From: Sphaerisporangium perillae
Lineage (GTDB): Bacteria > Actinomycetota > Actinomycetes > Streptosporangiales > Streptosporangiaceae
Length of the DNA: 64,000 nt
Assembly (NCBI RefSeq): GCF_023276435.1
Contig: NZ_JALLPO010000006.1
Location: 185,430-249,429, forward strand
Reading direction: 5' to 3'
Part shown: piece by piece, positions 8,641-16,827 of the stretch
How positions within the stretch are numbered: position 1 is the first letter of the stretch
How the letters are laid out: every line of letters starts with the position of its first letter
The notes under the pieces: model-generated
The model's database searches: none
What the model was told of the DNA's origin: nothing
Seen by the model: only the letters and a program-made list of their open reading frames with translations
Translations under genes and position numbers: made by a program

Positions 8641-9242
8641 GCCCGGTCGCGCAGGTGCAGCTTCATCAGCACCCGGGCCACGTGGGTCTTCACCGTGGCC
8701 TCCCCGACGAAGAGCTCGGTCGCGATCTCGGCGTTGGTGAGACCACGGGCCAGGTGGCGCAAGACCTCCAGCTCGCGCGGAGTGAGCTCGGCGAGCCGGG
8801 GCGGCCGGACGGGCTCGTGCCGGCCGGCGAAGGAGGCGATCACCCGGGTGGTGATGGCCGGATCGAGCAGGGCGTCACCGGCGGCGACCACCTTGATGGC
8901 CTCCACCAGCTGCTCCGGCGGGGACACCTTGAGCAGGAACCCGCTGGTGCCGGCCCGCAGGGCGGCGTAGAGGTTCTCGTCGGTGTCGAAGGTGGTCAGC
9001 ATGATGATCTTCGGCGGGTTCGGCGAGTCGAGGAGCCGGCGCGCGGCGGACAGGCCGTCCATCCTCGGCATCGAGATGTCCATGAGGACGATCTCGGGAA
9101 GGAGCCGGCGGGCGACGCTGACGGCCTCCAGCCCGTCGCCGGCCTCGCCGACGACCTCCATGCCCGGCTCGGACTCCACGACCAGGCGGAGCCCCGCGCG
9201 CACCATGGCCTGGTCGTCGGCGACGACGATGCGGATGGTCAT
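8580..9242 (-). CDS. NarL/LuxR-type response regulator, orphan
   Basis: 220 residues. Receiver domain: acidic D9/D10, phospho-acceptor D55 (LMDISMPRMDG), T84 and K105. The C-terminal LuxR helix-turn-helix is about residues 150-205 (LTPRELEVLRHLARGLTNAEI). ATG at 9242 follows GGAGGAG. No histidine kinase gene is adjacent, so its partner must be elsewhere. Convergent and overlapping with the membrane protein gene. Confidence 0.88.
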   Translation of the reverse strand: MTIRIVVADDQAMVRAGLRLVVESEPGMEVVGEAGDGLEAVSVARRLLPEIVLMDISMPRMDGLSAARRLLDSPNPPKIIMLTTFDTDENLYAALRAGTSGFLLKVSPPEQLVEAIKVVAAGDALLDPAITTRVIASFAGRHEPVRPPRLAELTPRELEVLRHLARGLTNAEIATELFVGEATVKTHVARVLMKLHLRDRAQAVVFAYESGVVRPGVEAG

Positions 9243-9538
9243 AACAGGACTCCTCCGGAGGTCGGAAAGCATGCGCGGAAGCGCCGTCCCCACCGGGAAA
9301 GGAGGGTCGTCACCGCCACAGCCTGGACATTAATGTCTGTCCGCCGCCCGCGATACGCCCGATGAGAGACGCTCAAGTCGTCTGCAAGTGGCCCCCAAGT
9401 CCGATCAAGATCCATAACGCGCTGTCGCAGGTCGTTCAACGACCGATTGCAAGTCCATGACGGCCGCCTTCGGAGCCTTGAACGGTGGTCCCCGCGCTGA
9501 GACTCTGGAATCACACTGATCCGGAACAGGAGGCGGAG

Positions 9539-11191
9539 ATGCCCCGCCTGTACCACCTCATTGCGGGGTTAAGCGCTCTCGGATCGCTCGCCCTCCCCAT
9601 GCACCCCCACCCGACCGGCTCGACCGACCGGGTCACCCCTGGAACGGTCCGCGTGGAGGCGAAGGTCCACGTGAGCATCAACCTGCTCGACGACCGAGGC
9701 GTCATCCAGCAGGTGGTCCGCGAGTACGACACCCCGGTCGGCACCGGCAGCGGGTTCACCGTCTCCCCCGACGGCGTCGTGGTCACCGCGACCGGCGTGG
9801 TGCGATCAGGCAAGGACCCGAGCGTCTACGCCGCCAACCGGGTCTTCGCCGAGTACTTCAAGGTCAAGATCCCGGCGGACTTCTCCAAGCACAAGCTGAA
9901 GGACCCCGACCTCAACGGCCGCCTGCAGAGGTGCTACCCGCCGCAGCGGCAGGACTCCACCTGCATCGCCTCGGCCGCCACCCTGGTCACGGTGTTCCCC
10001 TACGCCGACCCGCCCACGCCCGAGGGGTACCCCGCCGAGCTGCTGCACGCCGGCACCTCGCCCGGGGCGCCCGCCGTGCTGAAGCTCACCAAGGGCGGCG
10101 AGGACGGCACACTGCCGACGGTGCCGCTCGGCACGACGCTCGGCAGCGGCATCGAGTCCGTGGACACCATCGGGCTGCCCACCCGGCCGAGCGCCAAGTC
10201 GCCGCCGAAGGTCGAGACCGCCCACCTCGACCCGCCCGGCGGACGCACCTTCAAGCCGGCCGAGCGCGCCAAGCTGAACGCGTTCCTCAAGAACGACGGC
10301 GACGGCGGCGCCGTGATCGACGACGGCAAGAGCGAGGTCATCGGGTTCGTCACCGGAGCCGGCGGCACGGCGGCCACGCTGACGCCGGTGGACGACGTCC
10401 GCGCGGCGCTGGTCGCGGCCGACGTGACCGCCCGCCGGGGCCCGGTCGACGTGGTCTACGAGACCGCGCTCGCGCCCTACCACAACAAGTTCTACGCCAA
10501 CGCGATCCCCGTGCTCGAGCAGGTGCTGAGGCTGCGCCCCGACCACGCCGTGGCCCAGGACCACCTGCGCTTCGCCCGGGCCAACCGGGCCGGCACGCCC
10601 TCCACCGGCCAGACCAAGGCCCCGGCCGCCCAGAAGGTCGCCACCGGCCTGTCACCGCTGCTGCTGACCTCCATCGGAATCGTCGCCGCCGCCGCCGTGG
10701 TCGCGACCACCGTGCCGCTGATGCTGCGGCGGCGCCGGCGGGCCGGCGGCGAGGCCGCCGGCGGCACGGCCGAAGCGGTCCCGGTGGTCTCCGGAGCCTC
10801 CACCTGGCCACCCCGCGGCACCCAGACGATGGAGGCCGTGCCCTCGGGAGGGTCGTTCCCCTCCTACCGGCAGGCGCCGGACCGCGGGCACGGCACGGGC
10901 CCGTCGCCGGTACCGGTCGCCGCACCAGGAGCCACGGGAGGCATTGGAGGCATGGCCGCCGCACCGGGAACGGAGCCGGGCGCGCCGGAGTCCCGGCCAC
11001 CCGTGCCGGCGGCGGGCGGCGGCCCGGACGGCAGAGGGGCGAACGGCGTCCCGGACGCCAGGGCGGCGGCCGGCGCTCCCGAGCACGCGGCCGGCGGGCA
11101 GGGGCAGGTACAGTTCTGCACCCAATGCGGCATGCGCCTCGGCAAAGCCCACCGCTTCTGCGGCTTCTGCGGCAGCCCGGTCGACCAATGA
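9539..11191 (+). CDS. Trypsin-fold pseudo-protease with TPR-like segment, TM helix and C-terminal zinc ribbon
   Basis: 550 residues. A signal-like N-terminus (1-25) leads into an exported region that resembles an HtrA/trypsin fold: TGSGFTVSPDGVVVTATGVV parallels the GSGF...VTNxHV block but lacks the catalytic His, and DGDGGAVIDDG parallels GNSGGPVxD but lacks the Ser. A TPR-like stretch follows (YETALAPYHNKFYANAIPVL), then a TM helix (about 372-395) and an arginine stop-transfer. The cytoplasmic tail is Pro/Gly-rich and ends in a zinc ribbon (FCTQCG...FCGFCG). AGGAGG precedes the ATG. Its stop overlaps the kinase start by 4 bp, so it probably acts as a sensor or adaptor for that kinase (inference). 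Confidence 0.75.
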   Translation: MPRLYHLIAGLSALGSLALPMHPHPTGSTDRVTPGTVRVEAKVHVSINLLDDRGVIQQVVREYDTPVGTGSGFTVSPDGVVVTATGVVRSGKDPSVYAANRVFAEYFKVKIPADFSKHKLKDPDLNGRLQRCYPPQRQDSTCIASAATLVTVFPYADPPTPEGYPAELLHAGTSPGAPAVLKLTKGGEDGTLPTVPLGTTLGSGIESVDTIGLPTRPSAKSPPKVETAHLDPPGGRTFKPAERAKLNAFLKNDGDGGAVIDDGKSEVIGFVTGAGGTAATLTPVDDVRAALVAADVTARRGPVDVVYETALAPYHNKFYANAIPVLEQVLRLRPDHAVAQDHLRFARANRAGTPSTGQTKAPAAQKVATGLSPLLLTSIGIVAAAAVVATTVPLMLRRRRRAGGEAAGGTAEAVPVVSGASTWPPRGTQTMEAVPSGGSFPSYRQAPDRGHGTGPSPVPVAAPGATGGIGGMAAAPGTEPGAPESRPPVPAAGGGPDGRGANGVPDARAAAGAPEHAAGGQGQVQFCTQCGMRLGKAHRFCGFCGSPVDQ

Positions 11192-12882
11192 GCGAGCAGG
11201 GATTCTCGATGCCTCCACTGATCGGCGCCCAGGTGGCCGACTACCTCGTCGAGGCGGTCGTCGGGCGCGGAGGCATGGCCACGGTCTACCGTGCCCGTGA
11301 CCGCCGCCTCGGCCGTGCCGTCGCGTTGAAGGTCCTCGCGCCGCAGCTCTCACAGGACCAGCGCTTCCGCGACCGGTTCGTGCGGGAGTCGCGCCTGGTG
11401 GCGGCGGTCGACCATCCCAACATCATCCCGATCTACGAGGCGGGCGCGAGCGGCGACCTGCTGTTCATCGCGATGCGGTACGTCGAGGGCTCCGACCTGC
11501 GCAAGCTCATCCAGGGCAGCGGCCCGCTGCCGGTGGCCCGGGCCTACCGCCTGTTCTCCCAGATCGCCTCGGCGCTGGACGCCGCCCACCAGCAGGGCCT
11601 GGTCCACCGGGACGTCAAGCCGGCGAACATCCTGGTCGCGGACGGCTCCGACCGGGACCCCGAGCACGTCTACCTGACCGACTTCGGGCTGACCAAGAGC
11701 ACCTACTCCGAGGCGGGGCTCACCAGCCACGGCCACTTCATGGGCACGCCGCGCTACGTCGCCCCCGAGCAGATCCGCGGCCTGCCCGTGGACGGGCGCA
11801 GCGACCTGTACGCGTTCGCCTGCGTCGTGTACGAGGCGCTGAGCGGGCTGCCGCCGTTCCAGCGCGACACCGAGCTGGCCCTGCTCTATGCGCACGTCTC
11901 CCACGATCCGCCGCCGCTCACGCCCTACCGGCCCGACCTGCCGCACTCGGTCAACCAGGTGATGAGCCGCGCCCTGGCCAAGTCACCGGCGGAGCGGTAC
12001 GCCACCTGCCGCCAGTTCGTCGCCGCCCTCCGGGACGCGATCAGCGCCGAGGACCAGCCCACGGGCCTGCAGGAGGGACGGCCTTCCTGGGCGGCGCCTC
12101 CGGGGACGCTCGACACCGCCGGGCCGTCCTCGCACCCCACCGGCTCGATGGACCAGATGGCGCCCACCACGTCGATCCGCTCGCCGGCGCCGGTGGCGTC
12201 CGCCGGGCAGTCCTCCCTCGGGCCGCCCACCCGGGCCGGCACCGCGCGGCCCGCCGGGAAGCGGCGGTGGCCGATGGGCGCGCTCATCGGCGCGGGCGCC
12301 GTGCTGGTCTCGATCGCGGTCGCCGCGACGCTCCTGTTCAACCAGGGAGCGGCCCCGGTGGGCTCCAAGAGGTACCCCGGGACCACCGCCGCGCCGATTT
12401 CGTTCGAGTACCCGGGCGGATGGGAGGCCCGTACGCACGCCGACGAGTACGTGATCGTCTCCCCGGCGGCGCCGGACTTCGACACGCTCTTCTCCGTGCC
12501 GATCGCCTCGGACTGGGCCGCGGTCAACGCCCTGCTCACCGCCCATCCCGAGCAGGCGACGGGCATCTTCGCCGAGGTCAACGACACCATCACCACCTCC
12601 GACGCGCCCGAGACCCTCAAGCGCAGCCTGAGCTTCGTGCTGCCCGGCCCCGCCGACTTCGCCTCGGCGCTCACCACGGCCACGGTGGCGGGCAAGCCCG
12701 CGTTCAAGCTGACCGGCGTGGTGAACGACCCCACCCAGCAGGGACGCCTGGACCTGGTCGTCTACATCGTCGGACGAGGGCAGGGACAGCCGGTCGTCCT
12801 CATGGCCTTCTTCTGCCCACCGGGCAAATGCGACCAGTCAATGATCGACAACGTCCTCGGCAGCGTCCGCTTCACGTCGTAG
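11188..12882 (+). CDS. Transmembrane Ser/Thr protein kinase (PknB-like)
   Basis: 564 residues. Kinase domain about 15-285: glycine loop VGRGGMATVY, ATP lysine K48 (VALK), catalytic H140-R141-D142 with KPAN, D165 of DFG, and APE as VAPEQ. A Pro/Ser/Thr linker (about 290-360) and one TM helix (363-385) lead to an external domain of ~175 residues with two cysteines near the end (FFCPPGKCD), not recognised. Start ATG 11188 lies in the 4-bp ATGA overlap with the pseudo-protease gene; an internal ATG at 11209 is an alternative. Expected to phosphorylate cytoplasmic targets in response to an envelope signal. Confidence 0.9.
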   Translation: MSEQGFSMPPLIGAQVADYLVEAVVGRGGMATVYRARDRRLGRAVALKVLAPQLSQDQRFRDRFVRESRLVAAVDHPNIIPIYEAGASGDLLFIAMRYVEGSDLRKLIQGSGPLPVARAYRLFSQIASALDAAHQQGLVHRDVKPANILVADGSDRDPEHVYLTDFGLTKSTYSEAGLTSHGHFMGTPRYVAPEQIRGLPVDGRSDLYAFACVVYEALSGLPPFQRDTELALLYAHVSHDPPPLTPYRPDLPHSVNQVMSRALAKSPAERYATCRQFVAALRDAISAEDQPTGLQEGRPSWAAPPGTLDTAGPSSHPTGSMDQMAPTTSIRSPAPVASAGQSSLGPPTRAGTARPAGKRRWPMGALIGAGAVLVSIAVAATLLFNQGAAPVGSKRYPGTTAAPISFEYPGGWEARTHADEYVIVSPAAPDFDTLFSVPIASDWAAVNALLTAHPEQATGIFAEVNDTITTSDAPETLKRSLSFVLPGPADFASALTTATVAGKPAFKLTGVVNDPTQQGRLDLVVYIVGRGQGQPVVLMAFFCPPGKCDQSMIDNVLGSVRFTS

Positions 12883-12970
12883 ACGTCCCCGCTCGTGCTG
12901 CGGAACTTCCCACGTGTCCTGGTTCGTCACACTGCTTGCACGGATACCGTCGTCGAGAGGCCTCTCCCTG

Positions 12971-13645
12971 ATGCGCAGTTCCTTCTTCGCGAATCTGGAC
13001 CCCGCCCAGCTTCCCGGGCATTTCGTGGCGCAGAACTCCAAGATGCTCCGGGTCCACCTGCAGGGCGAGGTGCTGGCCAGGCAGGGCTCCATGGTCGCCT
13101 TCCAGGGCCAGATGGACTTCGACTACGAGGGCTCCGGCGGCGTCGGGCGGTTCCTGAAGAAGATGGTGACCGGCGAGGGCGCGCCGCTGATGCGGGTGCG
13201 GGGGCAGGGCCTGCTGTTCCTCGCGCACGAGGCCGACGACATCCACCTGTTCTACCTGGAGAACGAGGCGCTCACCGTCAACGGGGAGAACCTGCTGGCC
13301 TTCGACCCGCAGCTCACCTGGGACATCCAGCGGGTACAGGGGGCCGGCATGGCGACGGGCGGCCTGTTCAACACCACGATCCGCGGCACCGGGTGGGTCG
13401 CGATCACCGCGCACGGCACCCCCGTGCTGCTGGACACCGCCCGCATGCCGACGTTCGCGGACGCCCAGGCCGCCGTCTGCTGGAGCTCCAACCTCCAGGT
13501 GGGCGTCAACCGCACGGTCAAGCTGGGAGCCCTGATCGGCCGGGGCAGCGGTGAGGCCATGCAACTGTCCTTCAACGGCCCGGGCTTCGTCCTGGTGCAG
13601 GCCAGCGAGGGCCCCACCGTACCGGCCCACAACCACGGCAACTGA
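12971..13645 (+). CDS. AIM24 family protein
   Basis: 224 residues in the AIM24/TIGR00266 beta-rich fold: SKMLRVHLQGEVLARQGSMVAFQG, LMRVRGQGLLFLAH, LTVNGENLLAFDPQLTWDI, GSGEAMQLSFNGPGFVLVQ. The role of the bacterial family is unknown; the yeast namesake is mitochondrial. ATG at 12971 has GAGAGG 10 nt upstream; an earlier GTG or ATG (12914) is possible but less well supported. Same strand as the kinase pair, 88 bp downstream, so possibly co-transcribed. Confidence 0.82.
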   Translation: MRSSFFANLDPAQLPGHFVAQNSKMLRVHLQGEVLARQGSMVAFQGQMDFDYEGSGGVGRFLKKMVTGEGAPLMRVRGQGLLFLAHEADDIHLFYLENEALTVNGENLLAFDPQLTWDIQRVQGAGMATGGLFNTTIRGTGWVAITAHGTPVLLDTARMPTFADAQAAVCWSSNLQVGVNRTVKLGALIGRGSGEAMQLSFNGPGFVLVQASEGPTVPAHNHGN

Positions 13646-13686
13646 CGCCCGCCTCCCCCCGTCACCGAGGCCTGCCGGGCACCAAC

Positions 13687-13727
13687 ACCCGGTCTGTTCC
13701 CGCTCGTCACCCGGTCTGTTCCCGCTC
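13687..13727. repeat. 19-bp direct repeat at the cbiZ stop
   Basis: The same 19 bases occur at 13687-13705 and 13709-13727, period 22 bp. The upstream copy on the coding strand encodes the last codons of cbiZ and the second lies past the stop codon, so the C-terminal coding sequence has been locally duplicated. Confidence 0.8.
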
Positions 13728-14423
13728 CGCACCGGCACCGAGGTTGACCCTGGTCCAGGCGTGTGCGCCGTCGAGGACGGAGCGGTGGACGGCTCTGGCG
13801 AGGCGCGCGCCCCAGGTGGATCTCGGGCCGCCGAACAGCTCTTCGGGGCCGCCGGTCCGCGCGGCCACGCAGACGGCGTCCGACGCGGTGCCCGTGCACG
13901 CGTACCCCGCCTCGGCCAGCGCCTGGGCCTTGGCCTCCGTCACGGTCATCACCGCGTTGACCAGGGCGGCGTCGCTCATCGCCACCGGCACGGCCACGAT
14001 TACGTTGATCGTCCCCGGGGCGGGGCAGGCCGGGCGGGGCACCCGGTCGCCGGGCTGAGGGTCGAGCCGCTCGGGGCGCAGTTCGGGGTCGGGGACGCCT
14101 TCCGGGGAGGCGGCCCAGGTGGGGACTCGAAGGCCCACCGTCGCCACCGCCTCCACTCCCCCGTCCTCCGCACGGGTGTAATGGGCGACGGAGGCCGCCG
14201 TCATCATGGCCACCCCCCGCCCGGACGGCGCGAGCTCGAGCAGGTGGTCGACCGGGTCCATCCGGGAGTACGCGCCCACGACCTGCGCGTTCAGCACCCA
14301 CTCGGCGGGGCCGATGCCGCCGCCCACCATGGCCGAGGAGATCGTCCGCCACCCGGGGCCGAGCTCCCACAGGAGCGACGCCAGGCGAGCGCCGTCCTCG
14401 TGCCGGTGGCTCAGGGACAGCAT
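13707..14423 (-). CDS. cbiZ: Adenosylcobinamide amidohydrolase
   Basis: 238 residues, CbiZ family, which cleaves the aminopropanol side of adenosylcobinamide or pseudo-B12 to adenosylcobyric acid so imported corrinoids can be remodelled. Landmarks include AMVGGGIGPAEWVLNAQVV, GVAMMTAASVAHYTR, TINVIVAVPVAMSDAALVNAVMTVTEAKAQAL and GTASDAVCVA. ATG at 14423 follows GAGGAGG. It is the last gene of the riboswitch-led btuFCD operon. A 19-bp direct repeat (13687-13705 and 13709-13727) straddles the stop, duplicating the REQTG-coding end just past the terminator codon. Confidence 0.88.
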   Translation of the reverse strand: MLSLSHRHEDGARLASLLWELGPGWRTISSAMVGGGIGPAEWVLNAQVVGAYSRMDPVDHLLELAPSGRGVAMMTAASVAHYTRAEDGGVEAVATVGLRVPTWAASPEGVPDPELRPERLDPQPGDRVPRPACPAPGTINVIVAVPVAMSDAALVNAVMTVTEAKAQALAEAGYACTGTASDAVCVAARTGGPEELFGGPRSTWGARLARAVHRSVLDGAHAWTRVNLGAGAEREQTG

Positions 14424-14510
14424 GGATCCTCCTCGGGGGACGGGGTTCCGGAAGCGTACAGACTCGGGGAACGGTCCGGGGCACCGGCTCGGGAAACGAG
14501 CCCGCACATC

Positions 14511-14570
14511 GGATGAGGGGACGAGCCGGCGCAGCGGATCAGGGGACGGGCCGGCGCAGCGGCTCAGGAG
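14511..14570. repeat. 25-bp tandem repeat between btuD and cbiZ
   Basis: Two near-identical 25-bp units (14511-14535, 14536-14560) plus the beginning of a third (GGCTCAGGA...), differing at two or three bases. They fill part of the 140-bp gap and reach the btuD stop codon (14564-14566). Confidence 0.75.
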
Positions 14571-15391
14571 GGGGCCGGGGAGCCGTGTGCCAGGTCGGGC
14601 GGCATGCGGGAGCCGTCCGCGGGGCGGACCAGGTTGACCAGGGGGCGGCCGTCCTTGCCCTGCTCGACGCGGACGTGCGCGCCGAAGGTGCGGGCGAGCA
14701 GCGGCTCGGTGAGCACCTCCTTGACCGGGCCCGAGGCGACCGGGCGGCCGCCGTCGATCAGCAGGATCGTGTCCGCGTATTGGCCGGCCAGGCTGAGGTC
14801 GTGGACGGTCGTCACGATCGTCAGGCCGTCGGCGAGGCGGAGCCGGTCCACCAGCTCCAGCACCTGCTGCTGGTGGCCGAGGTCGAGCGCCGTCGTCGGC
14901 TCGTCGAGCAGCAGGACGGGAGCCTGCTGGACGAGCGCCCGGGCGAGCACGACCCGCTGGCGCTCCCCGCCGGACAGGTGGCCGAGCGGCCGGGCCGCCA
15001 GCGCGGTCAGGTCGAGGCGTTCCAGCACCGACTCGGTGACCTCGCGGTCGTGCCGGCCGTCCCTGCCCAGGTAGGAGATGTAGGGCGTGCGCCCCAGCAG
15101 GGCGTACTCCGCCACGGTGAGGCTGGGCGGGAGCAGGGGGTTCTGCGGGGCGTAGGCCATCAGCCGCGCCCGCTGCCGCGGCTTGAGCGCGCGGGCCCGC
15201 ACGCCGTCGACGAGCACCTCGCCCTGGGCCTCCAGCAGGCCCATCATGGCGCGAAGGAGGGTGGACTTGCCGGCGCCGTTCGGCCCGATCACGGCCAGCC
15301 ACTCGCCGCGGCCCACTGACAGGCCGACCTCTGACAGCACCGCCCGCCCGCCGAGCGCGACGGACAGGCCGCTCACCTCGACGGAGCTCAT
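14564..15391 (-). CDS. btuD: Cobalamin ABC transporter ATP-binding protein
   Basis: 275 residues. Walker A GPNGAGKST, Q-loop YAPQNPL, signature LSGGERQR, Walker B VLLLDEPTTALD, H-loop TTVHDLS. This is the FecE/BtuD subgroup of importer ATPases that power uptake of corrinoids, heme or siderophores; the riboswitch and cbiZ point to corrinoid. Start ATG 15391 overlaps the stop of the upstream 65-codon ORF by 4 bp. Confidence 0.9.
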   Translation of the reverse strand: MSSVEVSGLSVALGGRAVLSEVGLSVGRGEWLAVIGPNGAGKSTLLRAMMGLLEAQGEVLVDGVRARALKPRQRARLMAYAPQNPLLPPSLTVAEYALLGRTPYISYLGRDGRHDREVTESVLERLDLTALAARPLGHLSGGERQRVVLARALVQQAPVLLLDEPTTALDLGHQQQVLELVDRLRLADGLTIVTTVHDLSLAGQYADTILLIDGGRPVASGPVKEVLTEPLLARTFGAHVRVEQGKDGRPLVNLVRPADGSRMPPDLAHGSPAPS

Positions 15392-15585
15392 GTGCCCACC
15401 GCCCCGCGCACGCCCACACCGCTCAGGCGAGGCGAGGTCCCCGTGCCGGTCCCCCCTTCACCGCCGGGAAGGCGCGAGGTGCCGACTCCGGCCACGCCAC
15501 CGCCCGGCAGGCGCGAGGTGCCGTCTGAGGTGCCGACTCCGGCCACGCCACCGCCCGGCAGGCGCGAGGTGCCGTCTCTGGTCAT
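15388..15585 (-). CDS. 65-residue Gly-rich repeat micro-ORF between btuC and btuD
   Basis: An open frame of 65 codons starts in a 4-bp ATGA overlap with the btuC stop (15582-15585) and ends in a 4-bp ATGA overlap with the btuD start (15388-15391). The peptide is low-complexity, with a 17-residue unit containing GTSRLPGGGVAGV duplicated exactly (51-bp tandem repeat) and then a decaying RLPGGEGGTGTGTSPRL part. No family or hydrophobic segment is seen. It may be a real small protein, or repeat-expanded spacer that keeps ribosomes running from btuC to btuD. The perfect double coupling favours translation. Confidence 0.5.
   Translation of the reverse strand: MTRDGTSRLPGGGVAGVGTSDGTSRLPGGGVAGVGTSRLPGGEGGTGTGTSPRLSGVGVRGAVGT
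15476..15577. repeat. Exact 51-bp tandem duplication
   Basis: 15476-15526 and 15527-15577 are identical. The 51-bp unit is a multiple of three and preserves the reading frame of the micro-ORF between btuC and btuD. Confidence 0.9.
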
Positions 15586-16640
15586 GCCTCCACCGCCCGG
15601 GTGGCGCGGAGGACGCCGACGAAGAACGGTGCGCCGATGAAGGCGGTCACCACGCCGATGGGCAGCTCCGCCGGGGCGAGGACCGTGCGGGCGACCAGGT
15701 CGGCGAGCACCAGGAACGCCGCCCCCGCCAGCAGCGACACCGGGAGGACCACCCGGTACGAGCCGCCCGCGAGGCGCCGCACGACGTGCGGCACGACGAT
15801 GCCGACGAACCCGATCAGCCCGCTGACCGCCACCGCGGACGCCGTGGCCAGCGACGCCGCGCACAGGACGGCGAGCCGGACGCGCGCCGCGTTGACCCCG
15901 AGGCTGACCGCCTCGTCGTCCCCCACGGACAGCACGTCGAGCAGCCGTCCGTGGGCGAGCAGGACGGCCGTCGACACCACGGCGTAGGGCGCGATCAGCC
16001 AGACCTGCGACCAGTCGCCGCCGATGCCGCCGAGGATCCACGCGTAGATCCGCTGGAGTTCCTCGACCCTGATCTGCTGCACGAACGCCTGCAGGGCCGA
16101 CAGGAAGGAGGCCACGGCCACCCCGGCGAGCACCAGCGTGGCGGTGCCGCCGCCCCGGGCCGCGGTGTTGCCGAGCGCGTACGCCAGCAGCACGCCGCCG
16201 ATCGCCCCGACGAAGGCCGCGAGCGGCACCAGCCCGTCCACCTGGACCAGGACGATCACCAGGGTCGCGGTGAACCCGGCCCCGGCGGCGGCGCCGAGGA
16301 GGTAGGGATCGGCGAGCGGGTTGCGGAACACGCCCTGGTAGCCGGCCCCCGCCATGGCGAGCAGTCCTCCGACGATCGCGGCCAGGATCACGCGGGGCAG
16401 CCTGAGCTGGAAGAGCAGCCCTCGCTCGACCGGGGAGAGCCCCGAGTCGACCGAGACGAACGGCAGGTGGTCTAGCAGCTCGAGCACGATGCCCTTGAGC
16501 GAGAGGCCGGCCGCGCCGATCATCAGGCCCGCGAGCAGGCAGACGGCGAGCACGACGAGGGCCACGGCCAGCGCCATCGGCCGCGACCTGCCCGCCGGGA
16601 TCACGCCGGCCACCGCTCTGGCGCCGTGGTCCGACCTCAC
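15582..16640 (-). CDS. btuC: Cobalamin ABC transporter permease
   Basis: 352 residues, FecCD/BtuC family with about ten membrane helices. Typical landmarks: LPRVILAAIVGGLLAMAGAGYQGVFRNPLADPYLLGAAAGAG near the N-terminus and the cytoplasmic coupling helix region around GLIGFVGIVVPHVVR. The GTG at 16640 is the most upstream plausible start; ATG near 16577 (MALAVALVV) is an alternative. Lies 187 bp after btuF, across a GC-rich low-complexity spacer, and is coupled to the micro-ORF downstream. Confidence 0.9.
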   Translation of the reverse strand: MRSDHGARAVAGVIPAGRSRPMALAVALVVLAVCLLAGLMIGAAGLSLKGIVLELLDHLPFVSVDSGLSPVERGLLFQLRLPRVILAAIVGGLLAMAGAGYQGVFRNPLADPYLLGAAAGAGFTATLVIVLVQVDGLVPLAAFVGAIGGVLLAYALGNTAARGGGTATLVLAGVAVASFLSALQAFVQQIRVEELQRIYAWILGGIGGDWSQVWLIAPYAVVSTAVLLAHGRLLDVLSVGDDEAVSLGVNAARVRLAVLCAASLATASAVAVSGLIGFVGIVVPHVVRRLAGGSYRVVLPVSLLAGAAFLVLADLVARTVLAPAELPIGVVTAFIGAPFFVGVLRATRAVEA

Positions 16641-16827
16641 GCCGGGTGCCGGCCTCGTTCCGGCCGTCGAGGGCGTGCCGGGGTCCGGAGTCGTCCCAAG
16701 GCCGGCGGGCGGGCCGAGGCCGGAGCTCGGTCCGGGCCCCGGGCTGGTGCCGGGGCCCGGAGTCGTGGCGGGTCGCGGACCCGTGCCGGGGTTCAGTTTC
16801 GTACCGCGTTTCCGTCTTGTGCCGGTC
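16641..16827. other. Low-complexity GC-rich spacer between btuF and btuC
   Basis: About 190 bp made of repeated CCGGGGC / CCGGAG blocks. It has no supported gene and probably arose like the other short repeat expansions in this operon. Confidence 0.4.

Noticed and set aside
12871..13738. 288-residue minus-strand ORF over the AIM24 gene
   Set aside because: Antisense shadow; the plus strand encodes a recognisable AIM24 protein.
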